Assembly: GCF_001832905.1 (NCBI RefSeq)
Contig: NZ_MKIR01000024.1
Location: 124,001 to 188,000 of the forward strand
DNA length: 64,000 nt
Direction of reading: 5' to 3'
DNA from: Floricoccus tropicus
Lineage (GTDB): Bacteria; Bacillota; Bacilli; Lactobacillales; Streptococcaceae
Made by a program: the position numbers and the translations under genes. Below the pieces are notes generated by a model. The model had not been told where the DNA came from. It searched no databases and was given only the letters and a program-made list of their open reading frames with translations. Positions 1 through 7,820 of this stretch are shown piece after piece. Every line of letters starts with the position of its first letter. Within the stretch, counting starts at the first letter, position 1.

Positions 1-1
1 G

Positions 2-517
2 AAAGAAATAAGAGATGAGTTGTTTAGCTATGCTGAAAAATTTGATAGTCAAGAATTGATAAATACTTTACAGTCAACATTATATAGACCGGTTAGCGAA
101 ATGTATATACCAATACCAAATTCTAAAAAATTTCATGACGAAAATCCGAATTTTTTTGGTCAAAATATTGGAACTTTTAAAGAAGGAACAAGCAAATTGA
201 AGTTGGACAAAGAAAAAAGAGTATTCAACTTAGAGTTTATGCAATCAGGAGATTCTATAAAGGCATACATAAATCAAGATAATGGAAAATCAATTCAGTC
301 TAAAGATAAACAATCTATTCTTGGAGAATGGATTTTAAGAGGAATATTTCAGTTAAAACCTAGAGAGCCGTTGACTAAAAAAAGATTGGATGAGATAGGG
401 ATCAATGCAATAAGATTAAGTAAATTCAAAAATACTGAAAGAGGAGTTGGAATTGAATTTATTTGGATAGATGAAAAAAATCCACCTAATGATGCTTGGG
501 GTTGGATAAATAAATAA
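2..517 (+). CDS. C-terminal part of an NgoFVII-type restriction-endonuclease-like protein (5' end outside window)
   Basis: The reading frame is open to the first bases of the window, so this is the last 171 codons of a longer gene. The visible part matches the pattern of the B3-like DNA-binding C-terminus of NgoFVII-family type II restriction enzymes: an opening EMYIPIP, a central IKAYINQDNGKSIQS, then SILGEWILRGIFQL. The gene at 2305-3450 ends in the same arrangement, so the two share this domain. The catalytic part lies outside the window and cannot be judged. A Kiwa-like pair follows 19 bases downstream, which fits a defence island. An internal TTG at base 20 has no ribosome site and is probably not the start. 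The domain assignment is from memory of the family. Confidence 0.6.
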   Translation, partial: KEIRDELFSYAEKFDSQELINTLQSTLYRPVSEMYIPIPNSKKFHDENPNFFGQNIGTFKEGTSKLKLDKEKRVFNLEFMQSGDSIKAYINQDNGKSIQSKDKQSILGEWILRGIFQLKPREPLTKKRLDEIGINAIRLSKFKNTERGVGIEFIWIDEKNPPNDAWGWINK

Positions 518-536
518 TATTTTAGTGGAGGTGTAT

Positions 537-1145
537 ATGTTTAATGGTACAAAAATTTGGTATAAAATTCTTTATTTTATTACTGCCATGTCACCATCCT
601 ATATTCTGTTTCTCTTTGGATTTAAAGATAAATATATAGCCGAAAAAAATGGATACGAAGATATATTAAAATTTATTCTTAATAATATCGATAATATTAT
701 TATTGCTTTTATTTTGTTTTTCGTAGCTATGTCATTGATATTAAAATTAATTTTGATATCTCAATATATAAATTCAACTACTGATAGAGTTGGTAATGAA
801 AATGTAAATTTATTTGAAGAAAGAAATCTTAAGGAATTAAACAGTGGTGTTGTATCATTTATATTAGGAAATATTTTACCTGCAGTAATTTTAGTTGGTA
901 ATTCTCCTAAAATAACATTTATTGCATTTCTTATAACACAAATCATACTTTATATATTAATAATGAATAGTTCAGATATGTTTCCAAATCTATTATTGAT
1001 AATTCAAGGTATGAATTTAGGAACTACTAAAAAAAACGATTACGTATTTACATTTAAATCAACGAAATATGAGGAATTTAAAGTCTATCAGATAGGTGAT
1101 ACATATAAGTCGAAAATGTATATTGCAATGTATAAAAAAACATAA
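537..1145 (+). CDS. kwaA: KwaA-like four-helix membrane protein of a Kiwa anti-phage system
   Basis: A 202-residue membrane protein with four predicted helices, at about residues 11-29, 52-75, 103-121 and 125-143. An ASPxxxF-like stretch lies in the first helix and an SSDMFPNLLLII stretch follows the fourth. Size, topology and position directly before a DUF4868-like gene match KwaA, the membrane component of Kiwa. In studied systems KwaA senses phage at the membrane and holds KwaB. I start at the ATG at 537, because GGAGGT at 527-532 sits just upstream; a GTG at 525 would lie inside that ribosome site. The gap to the next gene is 41 bases, so the pair is probably one transcript. The assignment rests on architecture and partner, not on an alignment. 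Confidence 0.58.
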   Translation: MFNGTKIWYKILYFITAMSPSYILFLFGFKDKYIAEKNGYEDILKFILNNIDNIIIAFILFFVAMSLILKLILISQYINSTTDRVGNENVNLFEERNLKELNSGVVSFILGNILPAVILVGNSPKITFIAFLITQIILYILIMNSSDMFPNLLLIIQGMNLGTTKKNDYVFTFKSTKYEEFKVYQIGDTYKSKMYIAMYKKT

Positions 1146-1186
1146 AAAATAGTATTTTAAATAATGAATGTGTAGAGGGAAAAGTA

Positions 1187-2149
1187 ATGGAAAAAAATAT
1201 TGAACGCATTTATGTCTGTACATCAAAAAATGCAAAACTATTCCGAATATATAGATTGCAGACAGGAGATGTAGAAAAGAGAAAAGTTCTTGAAGTTTTC
1301 AATACGGACTTGGAGAAAAAAATAGAGGATGAAAATAAAATTGAAAATTATAACGAAAATTCACTAATACAAGATATTCCTTACAAAATAAGTTTAGATT
1401 CTATAAAAGAAGATAGCTATTTAAAAGAATTTAAATTTAATATAGATAAAATTTTATCTAAAAATCCAGCTGATGATATAAGGATAATCCAATTCGAAAA
1501 AATTAAGAATAATAGTAAGAATAACGAAATAAAAAATTTCGAAGAAAATGAAGGTATAAAATTTTTAATAATAGAATTTTCTAACTCTTTAGTTTTTTTA
1601 GAAGTATCAACTAATTCAGTACTTAAAAAAAGATCTATCTTATCGGTGTCAATTACTTCAGATACTTTAGTTTTTGATGTTCCCAAAGGCATTCAAATAC
1701 CTACAGCAGTGACAGCAAGAATAGATAAAATTAGCAAAAATTTATTTGTTTATGATGTAAATAGATTTGAAAAGATGCTGACTCTAAATGAAAATGTAAA
1801 GGAAAAATCAAGACAAACTATCAACAAGTTTAAAAGTGGAGAGTATAAAATATCTGAAGAAAATTATATTTTCATAGGGTTAGACGATGAGTCAGTGGAA
1901 CAAAGCTTATTTATGAGTGCTCGAGCTGTTAGGAGACTTTCAAAATATTCAGGAGAAAAATCTGATCATTATAAAATTGAACAAATTAAGAAGGCTGTTG
2001 GTAAGTTATCAAAGGATATTCAAGTTTATTTTGATGATGAAAAAAAGGAAATTAAAGTCACTAATGAATCTACAAAGACTTTTGTGGCTATAATTCATAA
2101 TTCTATAGTTGAGAGATTAATATCAGGGGATATTGAGATAACAATTTAA
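1187..2149 (+). CDS. kwaB: KwaB-like DUF4868 protein of a Kiwa anti-phage system
   Basis: A soluble 320-residue protein, the usual size for KwaB. The C-terminal half looks like DUF4868: a VFDVPKGIQIP segment, then FVYDVNRFEKML near residue 195, an arginine-rich ARAVRRLSK helix near 245, and a terminal block in which a short helix and a VERLISGDIEI tail close the protein. The N-terminal 150 residues are lysine- and asparagine-rich and less distinctive. KwaB of characterised Kiwa systems binds DNA and acts on phage replication or late transcription with KwaA. AGAGGGA precedes the ATG. The stretch is clearly more AT-rich than the housekeeping genes later in the window, which fits horizontal acquisition. 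Other DUF4868 proteins exist, so the neighbour at 537-1145 carries much of the weight. Confidence 0.6.
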   Translation: MEKNIERIYVCTSKNAKLFRIYRLQTGDVEKRKVLEVFNTDLEKKIEDENKIENYNENSLIQDIPYKISLDSIKEDSYLKEFKFNIDKILSKNPADDIRIIQFEKIKNNSKNNEIKNFEENEGIKFLIIEFSNSLVFLEVSTNSVLKKRSILSVSITSDTLVFDVPKGIQIPTAVTARIDKISKNLFVYDVNRFEKMLTLNENVKEKSRQTINKFKSGEYKISEENYIFIGLDDESVEQSLFMSARAVRRLSKYSGEKSDHYKIEQIKKAVGKLSKDIQVYFDDEKKEIKVTNESTKTFVAIIHNSIVERLISGDIEITI

Positions 2150-2304
2150 AATATAAATTAGATAATGTAATTTATATTTATTAAAAATAGTTGAAGATTT
2201 TTTGTAGTAAACTTTATGAATATTACAGTTCTAGTTTTTATTGTTTATTTATTAACAGAATATTATATAGGATTGTATCCATCTTTTGAACCCCTGGAGG
2301 TATT

Positions 2305-3450
2305 ATGTTTTATGAACATCAGTCAATAGAATCCCAAAAAAATTATAAAAATATGTTAACTATATTTGGCAATATGTCGCGTTTATTTTCTGAATCTGAA
2401 AGCCCATATCTGTATTATAGGGTTCATGAAAATATTTTTACTAAATACTTTGATGTCAATAATAATGCAAGAAGCGATGATTCAGTTGATGCTTATAATA
2501 GTACTTCTGGAATTGGTATAGGGTTGAAAACATGGGTTGGCAATGATGATCAGAAAGTTGCCGAATTTGGACGTCTAAGGTCAAGTTATGATAATTTGGT
2601 TGGAATAGATTTAATTACGAAAATTGCAGAATTGAGGAATATTCGAATTAGAACTACAAAGAATGCTCATGGCTTACACAATATGTTTTATCATATTATT
2701 AAACGTATACCAAAATCAATGTGTATTTATGAGACAACATTTGATGAAATCGATATTCCAAATATTGAACTTATTGAAGATAAAGGGAATGATAATAATA
2801 CTTATTTTAATGATGGTAAACATACATATCATTTTAGTCGTTCTAAAAATACACTTTTTATGATTTTTAATGACATGGAGCTTCTTGAACGGTTTGATGT
2901 AGAAATTTATGAAGATCCTTATGAAATTATATCTGAACTAAGTACTCGTGGAATTAAATCCTATTCACAAATTGAAGTGACGAATAATAATCAGCTATGT
3001 CTAAAATTGTATTCTACTAAAAATGATATAAAATTTGTTCCCGAAAAAAGTGGCTTAAACCAATGGAATGCTAATGGAAGACCCCGTGATTTAAATGAGA
3101 TATATATTCCTTATCCTGCAGAAGATAGAAGGAGAGGAGAATTTTTTCCTTCGAGAGATACGCCGTTTGAACTGGAACTACCTGATGGACAATTGATAAG
3201 TGCTAAAGTTTGTCAGCAGGATAGTAAAGCTATTATGAGTAACCCTAATCGCTTATTAGGCAACTGGTTACTACGTACAGTCTTTGAACTTAAGGAAGGA
3301 ACTATAGTAACTTATGATATGTTAAGAGAGTTTAATATCGATAGTATGATATTTACTAAGTTAACAGATAGTAAATATAAAGTAGAAATTAGTGAATTAG
3401 GAACATATGAAAATTTTTATGGACTTAAAGATGTTGAAGATATAGTGTAG
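2305..3450 (+). CDS. Putative type II restriction endonuclease with NgoFVII-type (B3-like) C-terminal DNA-binding domain
   Basis: 381 residues in two parts. The N-terminal part (about 1-250) has an acidic segment around Asp62 followed by GIGIGLK ending at Lys75 and QKVAEF near 85, a spacing that could be a PD-(D/E)xK-type nuclease core, and an IRTTKNAHGLHNMFYH block near 115. The C-terminal part (about 265-375) repeats the layout of the partial gene at the window start: EIYIPYP, GEFFPSRDTPFELELPDG, then RLLGNWLLRTVFEL. That is the B3-like domain of NgoFVII-type enzymes, which reads a short DNA sequence. GGAGG at 2296-2300 precedes the ATG. No DNA methyltransferase is visible in the window, so host protection, if needed, must be encoded elsewhere. 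Specificity cannot be predicted. Confidence 0.55.
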   Translation: MFYEHQSIESQKNYKNMLTIFGNMSRLFSESESPYLYYRVHENIFTKYFDVNNNARSDDSVDAYNSTSGIGIGLKTWVGNDDQKVAEFGRLRSSYDNLVGIDLITKIAELRNIRIRTTKNAHGLHNMFYHIIKRIPKSMCIYETTFDEIDIPNIELIEDKGNDNNTYFNDGKHTYHFSRSKNTLFMIFNDMELLERFDVEIYEDPYEIISELSTRGIKSYSQIEVTNNNQLCLKLYSTKNDIKFVPEKSGLNQWNANGRPRDLNEIYIPYPAEDRRRGEFFPSRDTPFELELPDGQLISAKVCQQDSKAIMSNPNRLLGNWLLRTVFELKEGTIVTYDMLREFNIDSMIFTKLTDSKYKVEISELGTYENFYGLKDVEDIV

Positions 3451-3524
3451 TTTTTTAAGTATAATCAACAAATATTTATTGGCTTAACAATATATGTATA
3501 TGAATAAATAACCGAGGAGCCCCC

Positions 3525-4205
3525 ATGCCCAATTTAAAATCAATTTCATTATTCATCTTCAGGTTCTTCCTCATTCTAGGCTGTGGCTATGGTTTGCTGA
3601 AGGAGATGGGGCTTTTTGATGGTCGTTTTAGTCTTAAGCATTTGGTTTACTACACGATTCTTAGTAATCTGGTGATTTTTCTTGCATATTCTTATCTGCT
3701 TGTTAGATATTTGCTTAGTCGCAAGAGGTTTGGTCACTTTGAATGGAGAGACTTTTCGCCCAATGTTATGAGTGGGTTGATGTTGATGATTGTAGTTACT
3801 GGGCTGATTTACAATTTTATTTTGGCACCGACTCTTCCTAATTCATCGCCTTACTCACTGACTAATCTGTCTAACTTCCTGGTTCACACTTATACGCCAG
3901 TCATGGTTTTTATTGATTGGTTGCTTCTGTCGCGTCATAGGGATCCAAAGCAGCTGCATCCACTAACTTGGGTGGTTATTCCGCTGGTTTACTGGATCTT
4001 TACTATCGTATATGCAAGCTTCAAGATTCCTGTTAACTCACAAGGTGGTTACTATCCTTACTTTTTCATCAATGCTGATAAGTACGGTTGGCCACAGGTG
4101 TTTAAGAATGTTGGACTTTTGCTGGTAGCTTTTCTAGTTCTTGGGTATCTGCTAAAAGGCTTATCTTACTTGCTTTATGATAAGAGTTATCACTATCGTT
4201 ACTAA
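3525..4205 (+). CDS. Pr6Pr-family integral membrane protein
   Basis: 226 residues with six likely transmembrane helices and short loops. The pattern matches the Pr6Pr (six-helix) family of Firmicutes: an early TILSNL segment, a central LVHTYTPVMVFIDWLL, and a late PYFFINADKYGWPQV before the last helix. Function is unknown for the family. GAGGAG precedes the ATG. Base composition is richer in G and C than the flanking genes, so this looks like resident chromosome inside the accessory stretch. About 60 codons from the 3' end (from 3988) recur at 5045-5262 as an open but headless copy, so the gene end was duplicated around the unknown gene at 4285-5010. Confidence 0.75.
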   Translation: MPNLKSISLFIFRFFLILGCGYGLLKEMGLFDGRFSLKHLVYYTILSNLVIFLAYSYLLVRYLLSRKRFGHFEWRDFSPNVMSGLMLMIVVTGLIYNFILAPTLPNSSPYSLTNLSNFLVHTYTPVMVFIDWLLLSRHRDPKQLHPLTWVVIPLVYWIFTIVYASFKIPVNSQGGYYPYFFINADKYGWPQVFKNVGLLLVAFLVLGYLLKGLSYLLYDKSYHYRY

Positions 4206-4284
4206 TGTATTATTAACACAAGATTCTAGAAAATTTCGAATTTCAACGTTTTAATTTAAATGTATATTATAGGAGGAGAAAAAA

Positions 4285-5010
4285 ATGCGCGAAAGCTATA
4301 ATTTTGATTATGATAAACTTGAAATAAAAATTTCAATGGATGAATATGCCAAGGAAATCGGTGATCCTATATTTCGATTTTTTGCTACATATAGTGGATT
4401 GAAAGAGATCACTAGCGATGATGAAGAGGAGTATTTTGATTCTGAGGAAGTTGAACTTATGACTTTAGTTGGCCATATGAGCGACTTCGAAAATGATTAT
4501 TCTTATTCGGCTGATGCTATTGCGGAAGATACAATTATGAATTATTTTTTTGCAAGAAAAATGTATAGTGATGTCAGCGACTCAGAATTTGAAAATAAAC
4601 TTTTTGAGTATACTGATTCTTTTATATCTAAGTGGATAAGTATAGAGACTGTTTACTTAGAAGACGAAATTAAAGATAGCCATGAGGAATTTCAGTTTTT
4701 AATTTTTGAAAATTGTTTAAAATCTTTGGTGAAAAATTGGAAAATTTTATTTCAAAATGATATAACAATGGTGGTATTTAGTAAAAAATTGTATGTTTCT
4801 CTTGATGAAACTGTTCAAAAAAAATTGAATTCAATGTACAATCGAGTAGGGTTTTATAACTATGAAAGTAGTAAAGAATTAGGCAATCAGAAAGTTAATG
4901 AAGAGATATCATTGTCAATTAGTGATTTATTCTCAATGGATGGAGATAATAGATTGTTTAGTAGTGGTGCAAAAGATTTAAACAAGAAATATTATGTAGG
5001 TTATATATAA
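4285..5010 (+). CDS. Unknown acidic soluble protein, probably acquired
   Basis: I do not recognise this 241-residue protein. It has no signal peptide or membrane segment and is acidic, with runs such as SDDEEEYFDSEEVE near residues 45-58. The pattern suggests a mostly helical cytoplasmic protein. GGAGGAG precedes the ATG with good spacing, so it is probably translated. It is AT-rich and lies between two copies of the Pr6Pr 3' end, a layout expected of a cassette inserted or exchanged by recombination. Its position next to Kiwa and restriction-like genes makes a defence or immunity role possible, but nothing in the sequence shows it. Confidence 0.6.
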   Translation: MRESYNFDYDKLEIKISMDEYAKEIGDPIFRFFATYSGLKEITSDDEEEYFDSEEVELMTLVGHMSDFENDYSYSADAIAEDTIMNYFFARKMYSDVSDSEFENKLFEYTDSFISKWISIETVYLEDEIKDSHEEFQFLIFENCLKSLVKNWKILFQNDITMVVFSKKLYVSLDETVQKKLNSMYNRVGFYNYESSKELGNQKVNEEISLSISDLFSMDGDNRLFSSGAKDLNKKYYVGYI

Positions 5011-5044
5011 CTCATCTATTTAATCGATAAACTACAGAATATTA

Positions 5045-5262
5045 TTTACTGTATCTTTATTATTCTGTATGCAAGCTTCAAGATTCCTGTTAACTCACAG
5101 GGTGGTTACTATCCTTACTTCTTCATCAATGCTGATAAGTACGGTTGCCCACAGGTGTTTAAGAATGTTGGACTTTTGCTGATAGCTTTCCTTGTTCTTG
5201 GGTATCTGCTTAAAGGACTGAGTTATCTCTTACAGGAGAAAAAGTCAATTAGAAACAAGTAG
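5045..5262 (+). pseudogene. Duplicated 3' fragment of the Pr6Pr gene
   Basis: From 5045 the sequence matches the Pr6Pr gene from 3988. Over 143 bases (5068-5210 against 4011-4153) only six positions differ, one changing Trp to Cys. The frame stays open to a TAG at 5260-5262, after which the C-terminal residues diverge from the full gene. There is no start codon or N-terminal part, so the fragment should be non-functional. It most likely records a duplication or allelic exchange that brought in the gene at 4285-5010. Confidence 0.8.
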
Positions 5263-5300
5263 TTTTGGATAAATATATAAATAAAATTAATTTAAAAAGA

Positions 5301-5331
5301 AGTGCTTTCAGTAGAGGCACTCTTTTCTTTT
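5301..5331 (+). terminator. Probable rho-independent terminator between convergent genes
   Basis: AGTGCTTT pairs with GAGGCACT with wobbles around a CAGTA loop, followed by a T-rich tail. It lies at the end of the accessory stretch and ahead of the convergent oxidoreductase gene. Confidence 0.5.
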
Positions 5332-5337
5332 ATATTA

Positions 5338-6372
5338 TCATTTTTCATCAAACTCACTTGTCATCTTCAAAATAATTTTTCCTTTTGCTCTGCCTGACTT
5401 AGAATATTCAAAGGCTTGGTCAATATTTTCGAAAGGTATTATTCTATCTATGACTGGATGTAGTGTTCCATCTTCAAGTAGTGTAGTAAGTGTTCTTAAT
5501 TGTTCTCTGTCAGGTCGCATGAAGAGGAAGTAGTACTCTGCTTTACTTTCGTGTTCAAGTTTTGTTAGGTTTTTGGTAACGAATTTAAAGGCATATTTCT
5601 TCCATAGTGGAAGTTTCTTTCCGTCAGAATCGCGGTAGTCATCTGCAAAGCGTTCATTTGGTAATCCTGATATTGATACAACTTTTCCATCTGGTTTAAT
5701 TATCTTAAAGGCATTCTCAAGTATTTTTCCACCTTGGGTATCAAAGACATAGTCATAATCAGATAGGATTTGCATGAAATCTTCTGTTTTATAGTCAATT
5801 GCAAGGTCAGCACCGAGGGATTTTACAAGTTCAAAGTTTTCTTTGCTTGTTGTGGTAGCAACATATGCTCCAAGCATTTTAGCAATTTGAATAGCTATTG
5901 TACCTATTCCACCAGATCCTGCCTGAATGAGTACTTTCTCACCAGGTTGTATGTTCATGATATCACGGAGTGCTTGATAGCTTGTGAGCCCTACAAGGGG
6001 GATAGAGGCTGCCTCTTCAAAAGTAAGGTTCTTAGGCAATGGAGCAACTACATTAGCGCTAGTTGCGATATATTCAGCAAAGGTCCCAATTCGATTCTTT
6101 TCTACTCGCCCATAGACTGCATCTCCAATTTTATAGTCTGTAACTTCTGAACCAATTTGAACGATGACTCCTGAAAAGTCGCTTCCAAGGGTAAGTGGCA
6201 TTTTATATTTCAAGAGCATCTTGAGTCCACCATCTTTAGTCTTGAGATCAATTGGATTGATGCTTGCAGCAACTATTTTTACTAATACATCAGTCGATTT
6301 AATAGTTGGGATTTCAACATCTGTAATTACTGGCATTTCCTGTTTGTAGTGGGTGATTTGAGCTGCTTTCAT
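5338..6372 (-). CDS. NADP-dependent MDR-family oxidoreductase (quinone oxidoreductase-like)
   Basis: 344 residues with the two-domain layout of zinc-independent medium-chain dehydrogenases/reductases. The N-terminal GroES-like part ends in LGSDFSGVI. The nucleotide-binding part contains the AGSGGIGTIAIQIAK glycine motif near residues 150-165, followed by the TTTSKEN segment common in NADPH-binding members. The cysteine cluster that holds structural zinc in alcohol dehydrogenases is absent, which supports a quinone- or enone-reductase role. The true substrate cannot be told. The gene is monocistronic and convergent to the accessory stretch; its start faces the ald promoter. Confidence 0.8.
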   Translation of the reverse strand: MKAAQITHYKQEMPVITDVEIPTIKSTDVLVKIVAASINPIDLKTKDGGLKMLLKYKMPLTLGSDFSGVIVQIGSEVTDYKIGDAVYGRVEKNRIGTFAEYIATSANVVAPLPKNLTFEEAASIPLVGLTSYQALRDIMNIQPGEKVLIQAGSGGIGTIAIQIAKMLGAYVATTTSKENFELVKSLGADLAIDYKTEDFMQILSDYDYVFDTQGGKILENAFKIIKPDGKVVSISGLPNERFADDYRDSDGKKLPLWKKYAFKFVTKNLTKLEHESKAEYYFLFMRPDREQLRTLTTLLEDGTLHPVIDRIIPFENIDQAFEYSKSGRAKGKIILKMTSEFDEK

Positions 6373-6467
6373 ATTTTATCTATTCCTTATCTATGGTTTA
6401 TATTTTTAAACGATTAACTAAAAAGTATTTTATGATAATGGTTTAAAAAAGTCAACCAATAGATTTT

Positions 6468-6482
6468 GATTTTCTGAAAAGT
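6468..6482. promoter_or_regulatory. Candidate CodY box upstream of ald
   Basis: The 15-mer GATTTTCTGAAAAGT matches 13 of 15 positions of the CodY consensus AATTTTCWGAAAATT. It lies 35 bases upstream of the ald -35. CodY control of an amino-acid catabolic gene is plausible. Confidence 0.4.
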
Positions 6483-6516
6483 ATAAGTAAATATTTTTTT
6501 CGAAGAATAGCCTATC

Positions 6517-6545
6517 TTGACTATCTGTTTATATACATTTATAAT
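6517..6545 (+). promoter_or_regulatory. ald promoter
   Basis: TTGACT at 6517-6522 and TATAAT at 6540-6545 with a 17-base spacer form a near-consensus vegetative promoter, 28 bases before the ald start codon. Confidence 0.8.
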
Positions 6546-6573
6546 AGTTATAAAACAATATGGAGGATAAAAA

Positions 6574-7686
6574 ATGCTAATTGGGATTCCTAAAGAAATA
6601 AAAAATAATGAAAATCGTGTGGCGTTACCTCCTGCGGGAGTATTTGATTTAATCAATGATGGACATACTGTTTTAGTGGAAACTGGAGCAGGTGTTGGGT
6701 CTGGTATTCCAGATGAGGACTATAAGAGTGTCGGTGCGACAATTGTGGAAAGCGCAAAAGAAGCATGGTCAGCTGATATGGTAATGAAGGTCAAGGAGCC
6801 AGTTCCTAAAGAGTATGGTTATTTCCGTAAAGGACTTTTACTGTTTACATACTTGCACTTGGCTGCCAATAAGACATTGGTTGAAGCTTTGATGGAGGGT
6901 GGAGTAAATGCTATCGCCTATGAAAATGTTCAACCAGAGGATGGTTCTCTACCTCTCTTGAGTCCAATGAGTGAAGTTGCAGGACGTATGGCTGTTCAGA
7001 TTGGTGCAACTTATCTTGAGAGCGTACACGGTGGAAAAGGTATCCTTCTTTCAGGTGTACCAGGTGTTCGACGTGCCAATACTGTCATCATCGGTGGTGG
7101 AGTAGTTGGATTGAATGCTGCTAAGATTGCATCAGGGCTCGGTTCTAATGTAACAATTTTGGATGTTAGTCCCGCTCGTCTTAAGGAACTTGATATCATT
7201 TTCGGAAATCAAGTTCAGACTCTCATGTCAAACAGCTTTAATATTAAAGAGAGTCTGAAGACAGCTGATTTAGTTATCGGTTCAGTTCTCCTTCCAGGTC
7301 GTAAGGCTCCAACCCTAGTAACACGCGAAATGGTTGCTAGCATGCCAGATATGTCAGTCATTATCGACGTTGCCATCGATCAAGGCGGTATTTTTGAGAC
7401 AGAAGACCGCGTAACGACTCATGATGACCCTACATACATCAAAGAAGGCGTACTTCACTATGCAGTAGCAAATATGCCAGGCGCAGTACCTCAAACATCA
7501 ACATATGCCCTCAGCAATAGTACCCTTGCTTACGCTAAAATCTTAGCAGGCAATCCTTTGACAGAGGTGTTGAAAAATAATATTGCCCTTCATCGTGGAG
7601 TTAGTACCTACGAAGGCAAACTTACAAGCCGTGAAGTAGCAAGTGATGTTGAAATTCAATATACAGCACTTGATGATCTACTATAA
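6574..7686 (+). CDS. ald: Alanine dehydrogenase
   Basis: 370 residues, the normal length for Ald, which converts L-alanine, water and NAD+ to pyruvate, ammonia and NADH. The N-terminus MLIGIPKEIKNNENRVAL is diagnostic and contains the substrate-binding Arg15. Lys74 lies in the VMKVKEP motif and His96 in TYLHLA. The NAD-binding loop IIGGGVVGLNAA is near residue 175, and the SNSTLAYA stretch near the C-terminus is also typical. GGAGG precedes the ATG. It is a single gene between its own promoter and a strong terminator at 7708. The CodY-like site upstream suggests control by branched-chain amino acids. Confidence 0.95.
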   Translation: MLIGIPKEIKNNENRVALPPAGVFDLINDGHTVLVETGAGVGSGIPDEDYKSVGATIVESAKEAWSADMVMKVKEPVPKEYGYFRKGLLLFTYLHLAANKTLVEALMEGGVNAIAYENVQPEDGSLPLLSPMSEVAGRMAVQIGATYLESVHGGKGILLSGVPGVRRANTVIIGGGVVGLNAAKIASGLGSNVTILDVSPARLKELDIIFGNQVQTLMSNSFNIKESLKTADLVIGSVLLPGRKAPTLVTREMVASMPDMSVIIDVAIDQGGIFETEDRVTTHDDPTYIKEGVLHYAVANMPGAVPQTSTYALSNSTLAYAKILAGNPLTEVLKNNIALHRGVSTYEGKLTSREVASDVEIQYTALDDLL

Positions 7687-7707
7687 AATTTGTTTATCCT
7701 TAATTTG

Positions 7708-7746
7708 AGACACTTAAAGACCTAAAAATTTTTAAGTGTCTTTTTG
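7708..7746 (+). terminator. Rho-independent terminator of ald
   Basis: A perfect 11-bp stem (7708-7718 with 7731-7741) with a 12-base loop is followed by a T run. Confidence 0.85.
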
Positions 7747-7780
7747 TGACTTGAAATTTTATAATCTAAACTTAATATTA

Positions 7781-7789
7781 TGATATAAT
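7781..7789 (+). promoter_or_regulatory. Extended -10 promoter of the TPM-domain gene
   Basis: TGATATAAT is an extended -10 element, 32 bases before the start codon. I find no well-placed -35, which extended -10 promoters can lack. Confidence 0.55.
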
Positions 7790-7820
7790 TACCTCAAGGT
7801 CGCACACATATGAGGAAATT

